Shown here piece by piece: positions 1 through 10,298 of a stretch of 64,000 bases of DNA. The stretch covers positions 1,612,001 to 1,676,000 of the forward strand of contig NZ_CP039371.1 in the NCBI RefSeq assembly GCF_005080685.1, read 5' to 3'. The position numbers and the translations under genes were made by a program. This DNA comes from Pseudomonas putida (GTDB taxonomy: Bacteria; Pseudomonadota; Gammaproteobacteria; Pseudomonadales; Pseudomonadaceae). Numbering within the stretch: position 1 is the first letter of the stretch; each line of letters begins with the position of its first letter. The notes beneath the pieces are model-generated. The model saw nothing but the letters and a program-made list of their open reading frames with translations. It did no database searches and had not been told where the DNA came from.

Positions 1-116
1 AAGCTGTGATCATGCTGATGACTGCGATTGTTGGTGTCGGGCTCGGCATGCTGGTCGCCCTCGGGCGAGATCTCTGGTTGCGGCGCCGCTCGGCGCAACC
101 GCCTAGCGCGGTTTGA
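1..116 (+). CDS. wzz: C-terminal end of Wzz-type O-antigen chain-length regulator (partial)
   Basis: Only the last 37 codons are inside the window, read in the third frame and ending at TGA 114-116. They encode a hydrophobic helix (VIMLMTAIVGVGLGMLVAL) followed by an Arg-rich cytoplasmic tail, the usual end of a Wzz/polysaccharide co-polymerase, which has a C-terminal membrane segment. Its position directly upstream of wbpA matches the P. aeruginosa O-antigen locus. The identity is inferred from the membrane end plus context; the periplasmic domain lies outside the window. Confidence 0.7.
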   Translation, partial: AVIMLMTAIVGVGLGMLVALGRDLWLRRRSAQPPSAV

Positions 117-391
117 GTGATATTGGTCTAATAGCGGCCGAAGTCGCTGCATCTGGGGAGAATCCCGGAAGGATTCCTTTCCCCTGTATACCTATGACTG
201 AGACGGCCTTTCGATCATCATCCAGTAAGGCCTTCTCTGCTGGCCTCATAGGGTGGTGCTTTTACGGTCAGTGTCATTATTACACTGCCGACGAATGGAT
301 TCACTCGACTGCCGAATGAATCGATGATGTTCGATAACCCGTTGTTCTGCTCATGAATACGGGCAAGTAAATTCAAGGTGAGTTGGAAAGC
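117..391. other. Intergenic gap between wzz and wbpA
   Basis: No convincing gene is present; the short open frames have no family features. A weak GGCCTT...AAGGCC inverted pair sits near 209-235. I see no JUMPstart-like element. The wbpA ribosome-binding sequence AAGGTGAG lies at 374-381. Confidence 0.5.
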
Positions 392-1702
392 ATGACAGAT
401 ATTAATAAAGTGGTAGAGAAGTTCAAAAGTCGGCAAGCCTTGATTGGTATTGTGGGGCTAGGCTACGTCGGCCTGCCGCTGATGCTTCGTTACAACTCGA
501 TCGGCTTCAATGTGTTGGGTATTGATATCGATCAAACCAAGGTTGATAAGCTGAACGCGGGTGAGAGCTACATTGAGCACATTTCGGCCACCAATATCGC
601 CAAGGCTCGGACAAGCGGATTTGAGGCCACCATCGACTTTGAACGCGCCGCAGAGTGCGACGCGTTGATTTTGTGCGTTCCTACGCCGCTCAACAAATAT
701 CGCGAACCAGATATGAGCTTCGTGATTAATACCACTGACGCGCTCAAACCGTACCTGAGAGCGGGGCAGGTAGTGTCCCTGGAAAGTACCACTTACCCAG
801 GGACCACCGAGGAAGAGTTGCTGCCGCGCGTGCAAGAAGGTGGCCTGGTGGTAGGTGAGAATATCTACCTGGTGTACTCGCCAGAGCGTGAAGACCCGGG
901 TAACCCGAATTTTGAAACCCGGACGATCCCTAAGGTTATTGGCGGGCATACTTCTAGCTGTCTTGAAGTGGGTATCGCCCTGTACGAACAGGCCATTGAT
1001 CAAGTAGTGCCGGTGAGCTCTACCAAAGCCGCTGAAATGACCAAGCTTCTGGAAAATATTCATCGTGCAGTGAATATCGGCTTGGTCAACGAAATGAAGA
1101 TCGTGGCGGATCGTATGGGTATCGACATTTTCGAGGTTGTCGATGCCGCGGCGACTAAGCCTTTCGGCTTCACGCCCTACTACCCAGGCCCGGGCTTGGG
1201 TGGCCACTGCATTCCAATCGACCCTTTCTACCTCACCTGGAAGGCGCGCGAATACGGGTTGCACACTCGCTTCATCGAGCTGTCGGGCGAAGTGAACCAG
1301 GCCATGCCCGAGTATGTATTGGGCAAGCTGATGGACGGACTGAATGATTCCGGCAAGGCACTGAAGGGTAGCCGTGTACTCGTTCTAGGTATTGCCTATA
1401 AGAAGAACGTGGACGACATGCGCGAGTCGCCGTCCGTGGAGATCATGGAGTTGATCGAGGCCAAAGGCGGCGTTGTGGCCTACAGCGACCCGCATGTACC
1501 GGTGTTTCCGAAGATGCGCGAACATCACTTTGAACTGAGCAGCGAACCCCTGACCGCTGAGAACCTGGCAAGCTTCGACGCTGTGGTGTTGGCCACTGAC
1601 CACGACAAATTCGACTATGCCCTGATCGAAGCCAAAGCCAAGCTGATCGTCGACAGCCGCGGCAAGTACCGCACGCCAACTGTGCATATCATCAAGGCCT
1701 GA
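392..1702 (+). CDS. wbpA: UDP-N-acetyl-D-glucosamine 6-dehydrogenase WbpA
   Basis: This NAD-dependent enzyme oxidises UDP-GlcNAc at C6 to UDP-GlcNAcA, the first step toward UDP-2,3-diacetamido-uronic acids for O-antigen. The protein begins with a Rossmann motif ([12 protein letters not shown], about residues 19-30). It carries the family active-site segment [14 protein letters not shown], with the catalytic Cys at residue 273. Length is 436 aa, as expected for WbpA. ATG 392 is preferred over an in-frame TTG at 383, because AAGGTGAG (374-381) is correctly spaced only for 392. It is the first gene of the wbp operon-like run. Confidence 0.95.
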   Translation: MTDINKVVEKFKSRQALIGIVGLGYVGLPLMLRYNSIGFNVLGIDIDQTKVDKLNAGESYIEHISATNIAKARTSGFEATIDFERAAECDALILCVPTPLNKYREPDMSFVINTTDALKPYLRAGQVVSLESTTYPGTTEEELLPRVQEGGLVVGENIYLVYSPEREDPGNPNFETRTIPKVIGGHTSSCLEVGIALYEQAIDQVVPVSSTKAAEMTKLLENIHRAVNIGLVNEMKIVADRMGIDIFEVVDAAATKPFGFTPYYPGPGLGGHCIPIDPFYLTWKAREYGLHTRFIELSGEVNQAMPEYVLGKLMDGLNDSGKALKGSRVLVLGIAYKKNVDDMRESPSVEIMELIEAKGGVVAYSDPHVPVFPKMREHHFELSSEPLTAENLASFDAVVLATDHDKFDYALIEAKAKLIVDSRGKYRTPTVHIIKA

Positions 1703-1723
1703 TTGGCATCGCCAGCATATTGA

Positions 1724-2719
<996 letters not shown>

Positions 2720-2973
2720 CGCTGATTGAACGATTGGACCGGATCGCTTGAAACAGCGGTCCGTTCATTGTGTCTCTTGCCGCATTGGTGAAGTCGCGAT
2801 AAAAGGCTGCCAGAGTCTTTAGATGATCGGGCAAGCGGATTTGACCTCAGCATCCTGTCTCAGCGAATACTCAAGTCTAACCGGTCGGACGCCGACGAGA
2901 GCGGCCTTCATGCATGTTTACATGTGATACGGAACGGTTTCCAACAACCTCAGTCAAGTGTGAGTCTTAAACC

Positions 2974-3549
2974 ATGAATTTCTCTCAGCACCCGAGCGCT
3001 ATCATCGATGAGGGCGCGCAGATCGGTAACGGCTCCAGAGTCTGGCACTTTGTTCATGTGTGTGCCGGCGCCCGAATTGGGGAGGGCGTTTCTCTGGGAC
3101 AGAACGTTTTCGTAGGTAACAAGGTAGTGATCGGTGACCGCTGCAAGGTTCAGAACAATGTATCGGTCTACGACAACGTGACCTTGGAAGAAGGCGTGTT
3201 CTGTGGACCTAGCATGGTTTTTACCAACGTATATAATCCTCGTTCCTTGATCGAACGTAAGGATCAATACCGTGACACCCTGGTCAAGAAAGGCGCCACC
3301 CTCGGCGCTAACTGCACCATCGTTTGTGGCGTTACCATCGGTGAATATGCCTTCGTGGGGGCAGGCGCGGTTATCAACAAAGACGTCCCGGCATACGCGT
3401 TGATGGTGGGCGTCCCTGCCCGCCAGATCGGATGGATGAGCGAATTTGGTGAGCAGCTTGAGCTGGATGACAAGAACGAAGCCATTTGCTCGCATACTGG
3501 CGCGCGCTACGTTTTGAGCGGAGTTACCTTGAATAAGGTGGATATTTGA
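2974..3549 (+). CDS. wbpD: UDP-2-acetamido-3-amino-uronate N-acetyltransferase WbpD
   Basis: It transfers acetyl from acetyl-CoA to the 3-amino group of UDP-GlcNAc3NA, giving UDP-GlcNAc3NAcA. The 191-aa sequence is a left-handed beta-helix built of hexapeptide repeats (for example [17 protein letters not shown]) and ends in a family-typical tail after the [12 protein letters not shown] segment. It is cytoplasmic. The stop codon sits 2 nt before the wbpE ATG, so the two genes are probably translated together. Confidence 0.93.
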   Translation: MNFSQHPSAIIDEGAQIGNGSRVWHFVHVCAGARIGEGVSLGQNVFVGNKVVIGDRCKVQNNVSVYDNVTLEEGVFCGPSMVFTNVYNPRSLIERKDQYRDTLVKKGATLGANCTIVCGVTIGEYAFVGAGAVINKDVPAYALMVGVPARQIGWMSEFGEQLELDDKNEAICSHTGARYVLSGVTLNKVDI

Positions 3550-3551
3550 AC

Positions 3552-4637
3552 ATGATTGAGTTCATTGACCTGAAAAGCCAGCAAGCTCGGATCAAAGACA
3601 AGATCGATGCTGGTATCCAGCGCGTGCTAAGCCACGGCCAGTATATTCTTGGCCCGGAAGTGGCGGAGTTGGAGCAGAGCTTGGCTGGGTTTGTCGGAGC
3701 CAAATACTGCATCACCTGTGCAAACGGTACCGATGCATTGCAGATCGCGCTAATGGCATTGAATATTGGCCCTGCCGATGAGGTTATCACCCCTGGATTC
3801 ACCTACATTGCGACGGCTGAAACGGTTGTATTGTTGGGCGCGAAACCGGTGTATGTGGATGTTGATCCACGTACTTACAATCTCGACCCAGCATTGCTTG
3901 AAGCCGCGATTACCCCGCGTACCAAGGCTGTCATTCCGGTTTCCCTGTATGGGCAATGCGCTGATTTTGACGCAATCAATGCTATTGCGACGAAGCACGG
4001 TATTCCCGTCATCGAGGATGCAGCGCAGAGTTTTGGTGCGTCCTATAAAGGGAAGCGCTCTTGCAATCTATCGACAATCTCTTGCACCAGCTTCTTTCCA
4101 AGTAAACCTCTGGGTTGTTATGGCGATGGCGGTGCCATCTTCACTAACGACGAGCAATTGGCGACTGTGCTTCGGCAAACTGCACGCCATGGCCAGGATC
4201 GCCGCTATCATCACATTCGCGTGGGTGTGAATAGCCGGCTGGATACCCTGCAAGCGGCCATCCTACTGCCCAAGCTTGAAATTTTCGAGGAAGAGATTTC
4301 CCTGCGCCAGCAGGTTGCCGAGAACTATGATCGCCTTCTCGCCGAGGCAGGTATTGAAAAGATTCCGTATATCGAACCGCATAATGTCAGTGTTTACGCG
4401 CAGTACACAGTGCGTGTCGAGAACCGGGATGCAGTGCAGGCCAGGCTGAAGGAAGCCGGCGTGCCGACCGCCGTACACTATCCGATCCCACTGAACAAGC
4501 AGCCGGCCGTTGCTGACGCAACCGCCCATCTGCCAGTTGGTGATGAGGTTGCTGGCCAAGTGATGAGTCTGCCGATGCACCCCTATCTGACCCTGTTGGA
4601 CCAACAATTAATTGTCGCGGCGCTGAAGGCGTGCTGA
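3552..4637 (+). CDS. wbpE: UDP-3-oxo-uronate aminotransferase WbpE
   Basis: This PLP-dependent sugar aminotransferase of the DegT/DnrJ/EryC1 family converts the WbpB 3-keto product to the 3-amino sugar using glutamate. The PLP lysine is in FFPSKPLGCYGDGG (Lys185). The segments NGTDALQIAL and EDAAQSFGA are also family hallmarks. ATG 3552 is chosen over an overlapping TTG at 3546 because AAGGTGG at 3535-3541 is spaced for it, giving 361 aa. Its last codons overlap the GTG start of the flippase gene. Confidence 0.94.
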   Translation: MIEFIDLKSQQARIKDKIDAGIQRVLSHGQYILGPEVAELEQSLAGFVGAKYCITCANGTDALQIALMALNIGPADEVITPGFTYIATAETVVLLGAKPVYVDVDPRTYNLDPALLEAAITPRTKAVIPVSLYGQCADFDAINAIATKHGIPVIEDAAQSFGASYKGKRSCNLSTISCTSFFPSKPLGCYGDGGAIFTNDEQLATVLRQTARHGQDRRYHHIRVGVNSRLDTLQAAILLPKLEIFEEEISLRQQVAENYDRLLAEAGIEKIPYIEPHNVSVYAQYTVRVENRDAVQARLKEAGVPTAVHYPIPLNKQPAVADATAHLPVGDEVAGQVMSLPMHPYLTLLDQQLIVAALKAC

Positions 4638-5908
4638 GAGCATTGCGGGCCTTGAGAGGCGGGAAAAGTGATTTCCTGCGTAATGTGCTGACGCTGATGA
4701 CCGGCACCACACTTGCGCAGGCCATCCCGATTGCAGCAATGCCATTGCTGACTCGCTTGTACACGCCAGAAGATTTCGGTGTTCTGGCTTTGTACATGTC
4801 TCTAGCGGGGATGATCTCCGTCATTATCACTGCGAGGTATGAAGTCGCAGTGATGTTGCCTGAACGGGACGAAGATGCAGCCAGCCTGGTTACGCTATCG
4901 ATCAGCATAGCGGGCACTATCAGCCTTGCGCTGCTGGCAGTCGTCTTTTTTTTCAATGAGAGCATCCAAGCGCTGCTTAACAATAAAGCCATTGGGCCAT
5001 GGCTCTATCTCTTGCCGGTTACCGTTTTCGTTACTGGGGTGTGGCAGGCGTTGAACTACTGGAACAACCGGGCCAAGAAGTTCAAGCGCCTGGCTGTCAG
5101 CAGGGTTGCACAAGGTGGTGGCATGACCATTGCTCAATTTGTACTGAAGGGGTTGTCAGCTGGTGGACTGGTGGTCGGCTATCTCGTCGGGCAAATGAGC
5201 GGCCTTCTGGTCTTTTTGACCCGGACGTGGCGTGAAGATCGGACAGTGCTTTCAAAGGTCAGCGTCGCGACAATGCTTGATAACGCTCGTCGCTACAGCA
5301 AATTTCCCAAATACTCTACGATCGGTGCGTTGCTAGATAATGCCGCAGTGCAAATGCCAGTGCTCGTGCTCAGCAGGTTTTACGACACTCACATTGTTGG
5401 CATTTTCAGCCTTACATTCAGAGCGCTGAACTTACCAATGAGTTTGATCGCAACTGCGTTTTCACAAGTGCTGTTTCAGCGTTTTGTGGTGCTGCATCGC
5501 GAAAATCCCGATCGGTTGGCGCCCTTCGTCCTCAAGCTATTTTTTGGCCTGTTGGGACTGATGGTGCCGCTGGTAGCGTTCGTATGGGTCGTCGGTCCAG
5601 AGCTGTTTGCGCTTGTATTCGGAGAGACGTGGCGCCAAGCCGGTAATTATGCCACCGTGCTGATCTTCGCTGTTGCCATACGTTTTGCAGTGAGCCCGCT
5701 GAGTACTGTCCTAGCGATGGATCACAATATCAAGATTGGAACGTTGTGGCAGATGATCTATTTTGTGACCATCACGTCGACGCTGTATATTTTCAGAAAC
5801 GCTGGTATGGAAGTGTTCTTGCTCGCGTTTACTCTGCATGAGGTTGCCCTGTATAGCCTGTATTTAGGCTTTATTATCTTTGGCGCAAAAATACACAGGT
5901 TCGGATAA
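4631..5908 (+). CDS. wzx: O-antigen flippase, Wzx-like
   Basis: The 425-aa integral membrane protein has about 12 hydrophobic segments and the layout of the polysaccharide flippase (MATE/MOP) superfamily, starting with TTLAQAIPIAAMPLLTRLY. It probably moves undecaprenyl-linked O-units to the periplasmic face. It starts at GTG 4631, overlapping the end of wbpE, which suggests translational coupling. Flippases are poorly conserved, so the call relies on topology, the N-terminal motif and position in the cluster. Substrate specificity cannot be read. Confidence 0.85.
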   Translation: MLRALRALRGGKSDFLRNVLTLMTGTTLAQAIPIAAMPLLTRLYTPEDFGVLALYMSLAGMISVIITARYEVAVMLPERDEDAASLVTLSISIAGTISLALLAVVFFFNESIQALLNNKAIGPWLYLLPVTVFVTGVWQALNYWNNRAKKFKRLAVSRVAQGGGMTIAQFVLKGLSAGGLVVGYLVGQMSGLLVFLTRTWREDRTVLSKVSVATMLDNARRYSKFPKYSTIGALLDNAAVQMPVLVLSRFYDTHIVGIFSLTFRALNLPMSLIATAFSQVLFQRFVVLHRENPDRLAPFVLKLFFGLLGLMVPLVAFVWVVGPELFALVFGETWRQAGNYATVLIFAVAIRFAVSPLSTVLAMDHNIKIGTLWQMIYFVTITSTLYIFRNAGMEVFLLAFTLHEVALYSLYLGFIIFGAKIHRFG

Positions 5909-5913
5909 TAGTT

Positions 5914-7800
5914 ATGTGCGGAATTTTAGGTGGCGTATGGAAAAAGGCAGATAATTCGCTCGAGGAGCGGGTGAAAGCCGCGCTGCTCACTATCCAACAT
6001 CGTGGTCCAAACGATTCAGGATATGAAATAACTCCTCTTCATGATAGCCGCCTGGTGCTTGGTCATACGAGGTTGTCAATCATCGACCTGTCGAGTGCAG
6101 GGCATCAGCCGATGTATTCGCAGGATCGTAAATATTCTGTGGTTTTTAATGGTGAAATCTATAACTACAGAGAGTTGCGTAGGGAATTGGGCGCGCTGGG
6201 GTGCATCTTTAGATCTGATTCAGATACTGAGGTATTGCTGGCTGCTTGGCAGTATTGGAAAGAAGCAAGCTTGTCACGGTTTGTGGGCATGTTTGCATTT
6301 GTGCTATTTGATCATGAGTACGGTACTATTACCTGTGTTAGGGATGCTTTTGGGATTAAGCCATTCTTTTATAATTTTGAAGACGGCAACATTATTTTTG
6401 CATCTGAGATCCCAGCGATCAAGGCGCTGAAAAATAGTGAGGTAGAGCTGAATTGGCAGCGGGCATATGATTATCTAGTTCACGGCGACTACGATACTAA
6501 CGAACAAACATTTTTTAAAGATGTTTTGCATCTTCCGCCTGGGCATATTATACGTTACAGCATCGCAACAGGGCAATTGACTGAACCAGAACCTTGGTAT
6601 ACGCCTCGTATTGAAGAGCGTGCCGAGCTGAGCTTTGCGGACGCTGCCGATGAGCTGCGTGAACGTTTTCTGACCAGTATTCGTTTCCACCTCCGAAGTG
6701 ATGTTCCAATTGGTGCAGCTCTATCGGGTGGTCTTGATTCTTCTGCAGTGGTTTGTGCGATGCGCCATGTAGAGCCAGAAATGCCGATACACACATTTAG
6801 CTACATCGCCAAAGGGAGCTCTCTATCGGAAGAGTATTGGGCGGATCAGGTGAATCAGCATGTAGGCGCTCATGCAAACAAGGTCGTCGTATCGCCATTA
6901 GATTTGATTCGTGATCTTGATGATATGATAAGTGTTCAAGGTGAGCCTTTTGGCAGTACAAGCATTTATGCCCAATATCGAGTCTACCAGCTTGCCAGGG
7001 AGCGAGGAGTCACGGTAACTCTGGACGGTCAAGGTGCTGACGAAATGCTGGCAGGTTATAGCGGTTACCCTGGGCAGCGTATCCGCAGCCTTATTGAGAA
7101 TGGTGAATACAGCCGCGCCATACGATTCCTGAGAAATTGGTCAAAATGGCCTGGCCGCAGCATCAAGTGGGGTATAGGCTCGACTCTAGGTCAATTCACC
7201 TCGGGTAAACTCAACGACTCATTACGTAGATTGGATGGGCGAACCAACATACCTGAGTGGATGCATGAAGGTAGTTTGCGCGACGCTGGCGTTCGATGCG
7301 AGAACACGCGACGTCAATGCCCTGTGGACCTAAGGGGGCGTCGATTAACTGCAGAACTCTCAGCTTCATTGCATCAGCGAGGTCTGCAGCACCTGCTACG
7401 TCACGGCGACCGAAATTCTATGCGCTTTTCAATTGAAAGCCGGGTTCCCTTTCTGACAACAAAGCTTTCAGAGCTCCTTCTATCCGTCCCAGAGCATTAC
7501 CTGATCTCGGATCAAGGAGAAACGAAACATATTTTCCGCGCTGCCATGCGTGGGATCGTGCCAGAAGAAGTTCTTAATAGGCGTGACAAAGTTGGCTTTG
7601 AAACCCCAGAGCGCGACTTCATAATACAGAATTCAGATAAAATAAGGGGTTGGCTCAAAGACGGTGTACAGCTACCGTTTCTATCTAGCGATCGGGTGCT
7701 TCGCGAATTTGAGTTAATAGTTGAAGGTGGTAGAAAATTCACTCCTCAAGTATGGCGTTGGATTAATTTCTACCGCTGGCATCAGATTTTCTTGGGTTGA
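5914..7800 (+). CDS. asnB: Glutamine-hydrolysing asparagine-synthetase-like amidotransferase (WbpS-like)
   Basis: The N-terminal glutaminase domain begins MCGILGG with nucleophile Cys2, followed by HRGPNDSG. The C-terminal ATP-pyrophosphatase domain carries the PP-loop SGGLDSS at residues 271-277 and LDGQGADEMLAGY. The length, 628 aa, fits class B enzymes. Asparagine synthetase homologues inside O-antigen clusters (WbpS in P. aeruginosa) are thought to amidate sugar carboxylates instead of making asparagine. That role is likely here, because the neighbours make a uronic acid. The gene starts 5 nt after wzx. Confidence 0.88.
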   Translation: MCGILGGVWKKADNSLEERVKAALLTIQHRGPNDSGYEITPLHDSRLVLGHTRLSIIDLSSAGHQPMYSQDRKYSVVFNGEIYNYRELRRELGALGCIFRSDSDTEVLLAAWQYWKEASLSRFVGMFAFVLFDHEYGTITCVRDAFGIKPFFYNFEDGNIIFASEIPAIKALKNSEVELNWQRAYDYLVHGDYDTNEQTFFKDVLHLPPGHIIRYSIATGQLTEPEPWYTPRIEERAELSFADAADELRERFLTSIRFHLRSDVPIGAALSGGLDSSAVVCAMRHVEPEMPIHTFSYIAKGSSLSEEYWADQVNQHVGAHANKVVVSPLDLIRDLDDMISVQGEPFGSTSIYAQYRVYQLARERGVTVTLDGQGADEMLAGYSGYPGQRIRSLIENGEYSRAIRFLRNWSKWPGRSIKWGIGSTLGQFTSGKLNDSLRRLDGRTNIPEWMHEGSLRDAGVRCENTRRQCPVDLRGRRLTAELSASLHQRGLQHLLRHGDRNSMRFSIESRVPFLTTKLSELLLSVPEHYLISDQGETKHIFRAAMRGIVPEEVLNRRDKVGFETPERDFIIQNSDKIRGWLKDGVQLPFLSSDRVLREFELIVEGGRKFTPQVWRWINFYRWHQIFLG

Positions 7801-7869
7801 GCCTTCTAGAGTTATGTGGCTTTCGAGAGTTTAGCGCGAAATGAGCCTTGATTTTTGTGCGGAGGTATT

Positions 7870-9198
7870 ATGAAATCCACTGAGCTAAAAATCAGCTTGC
7901 ATAGATTTTTGTTTGTTTTTTTTGTTCTTCTGTTTAGAGCGCTGTTGGATGCCTCCTATATTACCGTGATAGCAGGGTCCTTCGCTTCTGAGGGGTTTGT
8001 ACTTGATATACAGTTGCTAAACTATGTCTCTTCCTGGTTGATCTATGTTTTATCCTTGTTTTTATTGTCGGATCGGGTAAGGCATGTTAGTCATTATTTT
8101 TTTGCGACGGCCGTGTTGTCGCTAGTGGCACCGCTGACATCGTTATATGGCCTAGATGCGAGTCGCCCTGTATTTCCGGTTCTTATTTCAATCGGGGCAT
8201 TAGTGTATGCATATTTGATTTGCTGTCAAAATTTTATTAATTTCAGGGGGCTGCCGGTGGTTCTGGGGGGGCGTGTATTGGCTGTCGCATTATCGCTCGT
8301 GTTTGTCGTATTCCTTGTCGTCTGGTTTTATTTCTCTGGAGCGAAATCTAATCTGGATTTTTCCGCAGTATACGAATATCGTGAGCAAAATGCTGAGCTG
8401 ACAGCGCAAGGTGTTTTTGCATACACAAATAATTGGACCTTTCAAGTATTTACGATTTATTTGATTTGTTTTGCGCTTTTAGCACGGCGATATTTAATTG
8501 TCGTTTTATTGCTTGCTGTTCAGGTTTATTTTTTTTCAATTGCTTCCCATAAGTCCATACTCTTTCTTCCGATCCTGGTTGTCAGTGTTTGGTTTTACCT
8601 TGGGCGCTCGGATTCCTTGCTTATCCTTCCAGTTGCGTGTGTTGGCGTCATGCTATTATCTTTGTTGAGTTATTCTTTTTTGGATGATTTGTGGTTGTCG
8701 TCATTGCTGTCTCGAAGAGTCTTTTATGTTCCCGCGGACCTCTGTTTTGTATATTTTGACTACTTCTCAACCCATGCTCAGGTATATTGGTCGAATTCTG
8801 TGCTTTCGTCCCTCTTTATCTATCCATACGGCGATATAGGTATTCCCTACGTGATTGGGGGATATTTGGGTAAGCCTGATATGGGGGCTAATAATGGCTT
8901 TGTATCAAGTGGTTATGCACATGCAGGTCTCTTCGGAGTTTTTTTCTATGCAACCCTCGTAGGGCTTCTGCTCAAGCTGGTCAATGATTTGTCAAGTGGC
9001 AGAATGCCGATTTGGGTAGCTGTTGCTATTTCACTTGTTCCATTGCGAAGTCTTCTACTTTCATCAGATCTATTTACAGTTATGTTGACTCATGGTTTCG
9101 GTATTGCGATTTTGATGATGTACCTTTCACGTAAGCGATCAGTAGTCCAAGATCCGGTCATTTATCAAGAGCTAAATATTTCCAAAGGTAACTCATGA
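7870..9198 (+). CDS. O-antigen polymerase, Wzy-like membrane protein
   Basis: A very hydrophobic 442-aa protein with roughly ten or more membrane segments and an extended loop in the second half, in the slot where Wzy is expected. It is AT-rich, and Wzy proteins share little sequence, so the call rests on topology and on no other candidate polymerase being present. ATG 7870 has a strong GGAGGT at 7861-7866; an upstream in-frame TTG is ignored. Its end overlaps the next gene by 4 nt. Confidence 0.7.
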   Translation: MKSTELKISLHRFLFVFFVLLFRALLDASYITVIAGSFASEGFVLDIQLLNYVSSWLIYVLSLFLLSDRVRHVSHYFFATAVLSLVAPLTSLYGLDASRPVFPVLISIGALVYAYLICCQNFINFRGLPVVLGGRVLAVALSLVFVVFLVVWFYFSGAKSNLDFSAVYEYREQNAELTAQGVFAYTNNWTFQVFTIYLICFALLARRYLIVVLLLAVQVYFFSIASHKSILFLPILVVSVWFYLGRSDSLLILPVACVGVMLLSLLSYSFLDDLWLSSLLSRRVFYVPADLCFVYFDYFSTHAQVYWSNSVLSSLFIYPYGDIGIPYVIGGYLGKPDMGANNGFVSSGYAHAGLFGVFFYATLVGLLLKLVNDLSSGRMPIWVAVAISLVPLRSLLLSSDLFTVMLTHGFGIAILMMYLSRKRSVVQDPVIYQELNISKGNS

Positions 9199-10298
9199 AG
9201 ATTGCTCACCTAACCTCTGCTCATCCTAGATATGATACTAGAATTTTTTTAAAGGAATGCAGAAGCCTCGCCCAAGCCGGACATGAAACGCACTTAGTAG
9301 TCGCTGATGGGAAGGGGAATGAAGTTCGAGATTTGGTAGGCATCCACGATGTTGGCGCTTCGGCGGGTAGACTCAACCGGATGATGGTAGCAACGCGAAA
9401 AGTCTACGATAAGGCGCTAGAACTGGATGCGCAGATTTATCATTTTCATGATCCGGAGCTATTGCCTGTCGGTTTGAGGCTCAAGCTTAAAGGGAAAAAA
9501 GTAATATTTGACGCCCATGAAGATCTTCCGAAGCAGTTGATGGGTAAGCCCTATTTGAATGGCTTGTCAAAATTTTTACTCTCTAACTTGTTCAAGGTTA
9601 TAGAAAGGGTCATTTGTAAGCGCTTCGATGTCATTATCACGGCGACACCATTTATTACCGAAAAGTTTAAGTCAATAAACCCTGCAAGCTATACTGTCAG
9701 CAATTTTCCCATGATCGGTGAGCTCGCGTGTGGTGAAATTGATTGGTCAAAAAAAGAAAAGGAGGTAAGCTACATTGGCGGTATAGCTGCGATTCGGGGC
9801 ATTTCACAAGTTGTATCCGCCATGTCCTATGTGAAAAGTGGCGTGCGCCTGCAATTGGGCGGTCGATTTTCAGAGAGTTTAGTTGAAAAATCGGCGAAGG
9901 CCGATGAAGGGTGGTCACACGTGGATGAGCTCGGCTTTGTGAGCAGAGAGGGAGTTCGCGATGCACTTTCCCGATCCGTGGGTGGGATAGTTACTTTCTT
10001 GTCCGCACCGAATCACATAGATGCGCAGCCTAATAAAATGTTTGAATACATGAGTGCCGGGGTTCCTGTCATTGCTTCTAATTTTCCTCTATGGCGCCAG
10101 ATCATCGAGGGTAATGGGTGCGGTCTGTGTGTGGACCCAATGGATCCCGAGAAAATCGCAGCGGCCATCGATTATTTGGTAGAACATCCTGCCGAAGCTG
10201 AAGCGATGGGGCGCCGTGGTCAGCGCTCAGTCCAGGAAAAATATAATTGGTCCATTGAGGAGAAAGTCCTCCTTGGGATATACGCGAAGCTGGTGTGA
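9195..10298 (+). CDS. Glycosyltransferase, GT4 family (GT-B fold)
   Basis: This 367-aa cytoplasmic transferase probably adds one sugar to the growing O-unit. It begins MKIAHLTSAHPRYDTRIF, a start seen in GT4 enzymes of Pseudomonas O-antigen clusters. It has FDAHEDLPKQL in the acceptor half and the donor-binding stretch FEYMSAGVPVIAS near residue 280. It overlaps the upstream polymerase gene by 4 nt and ends in an overlapping stop/start (GTGTGATG) with wbpI. Donor and linkage cannot be assigned. Confidence 0.88.
   Translation: MKIAHLTSAHPRYDTRIFLKECRSLAQAGHETHLVVADGKGNEVRDLVGIHDVGASAGRLNRMMVATRKVYDKALELDAQIYHFHDPELLPVGLRLKLKGKKVIFDAHEDLPKQLMGKPYLNGLSKFLLSNLFKVIERVICKRFDVIITATPFITEKFKSINPASYTVSNFPMIGELACGEIDWSKKEKEVSYIGGIAAIRGISQVVSAMSYVKSGVRLQLGGRFSESLVEKSAKADEGWSHVDELGFVSREGVRDALSRSVGGIVTFLSAPNHIDAQPNKMFEYMSAGVPVIASNFPLWRQIIEGNGCGLCVDPMDPEKIAAAIDYLVEHPAEAEAMGRRGQRSVQEKYNWSIEEKVLLGIYAKLV

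Noticed and set aside
113..319. 68-aa frame after wzz
   Set aside because: No ribosome site, no family features; the gap looks non-coding.
458..1264. 268-aa open frame opposite wbpA
   Set aside because: It is the complement of a clear wbpA coding frame and lacks any family motif; high GC creates many such frames.
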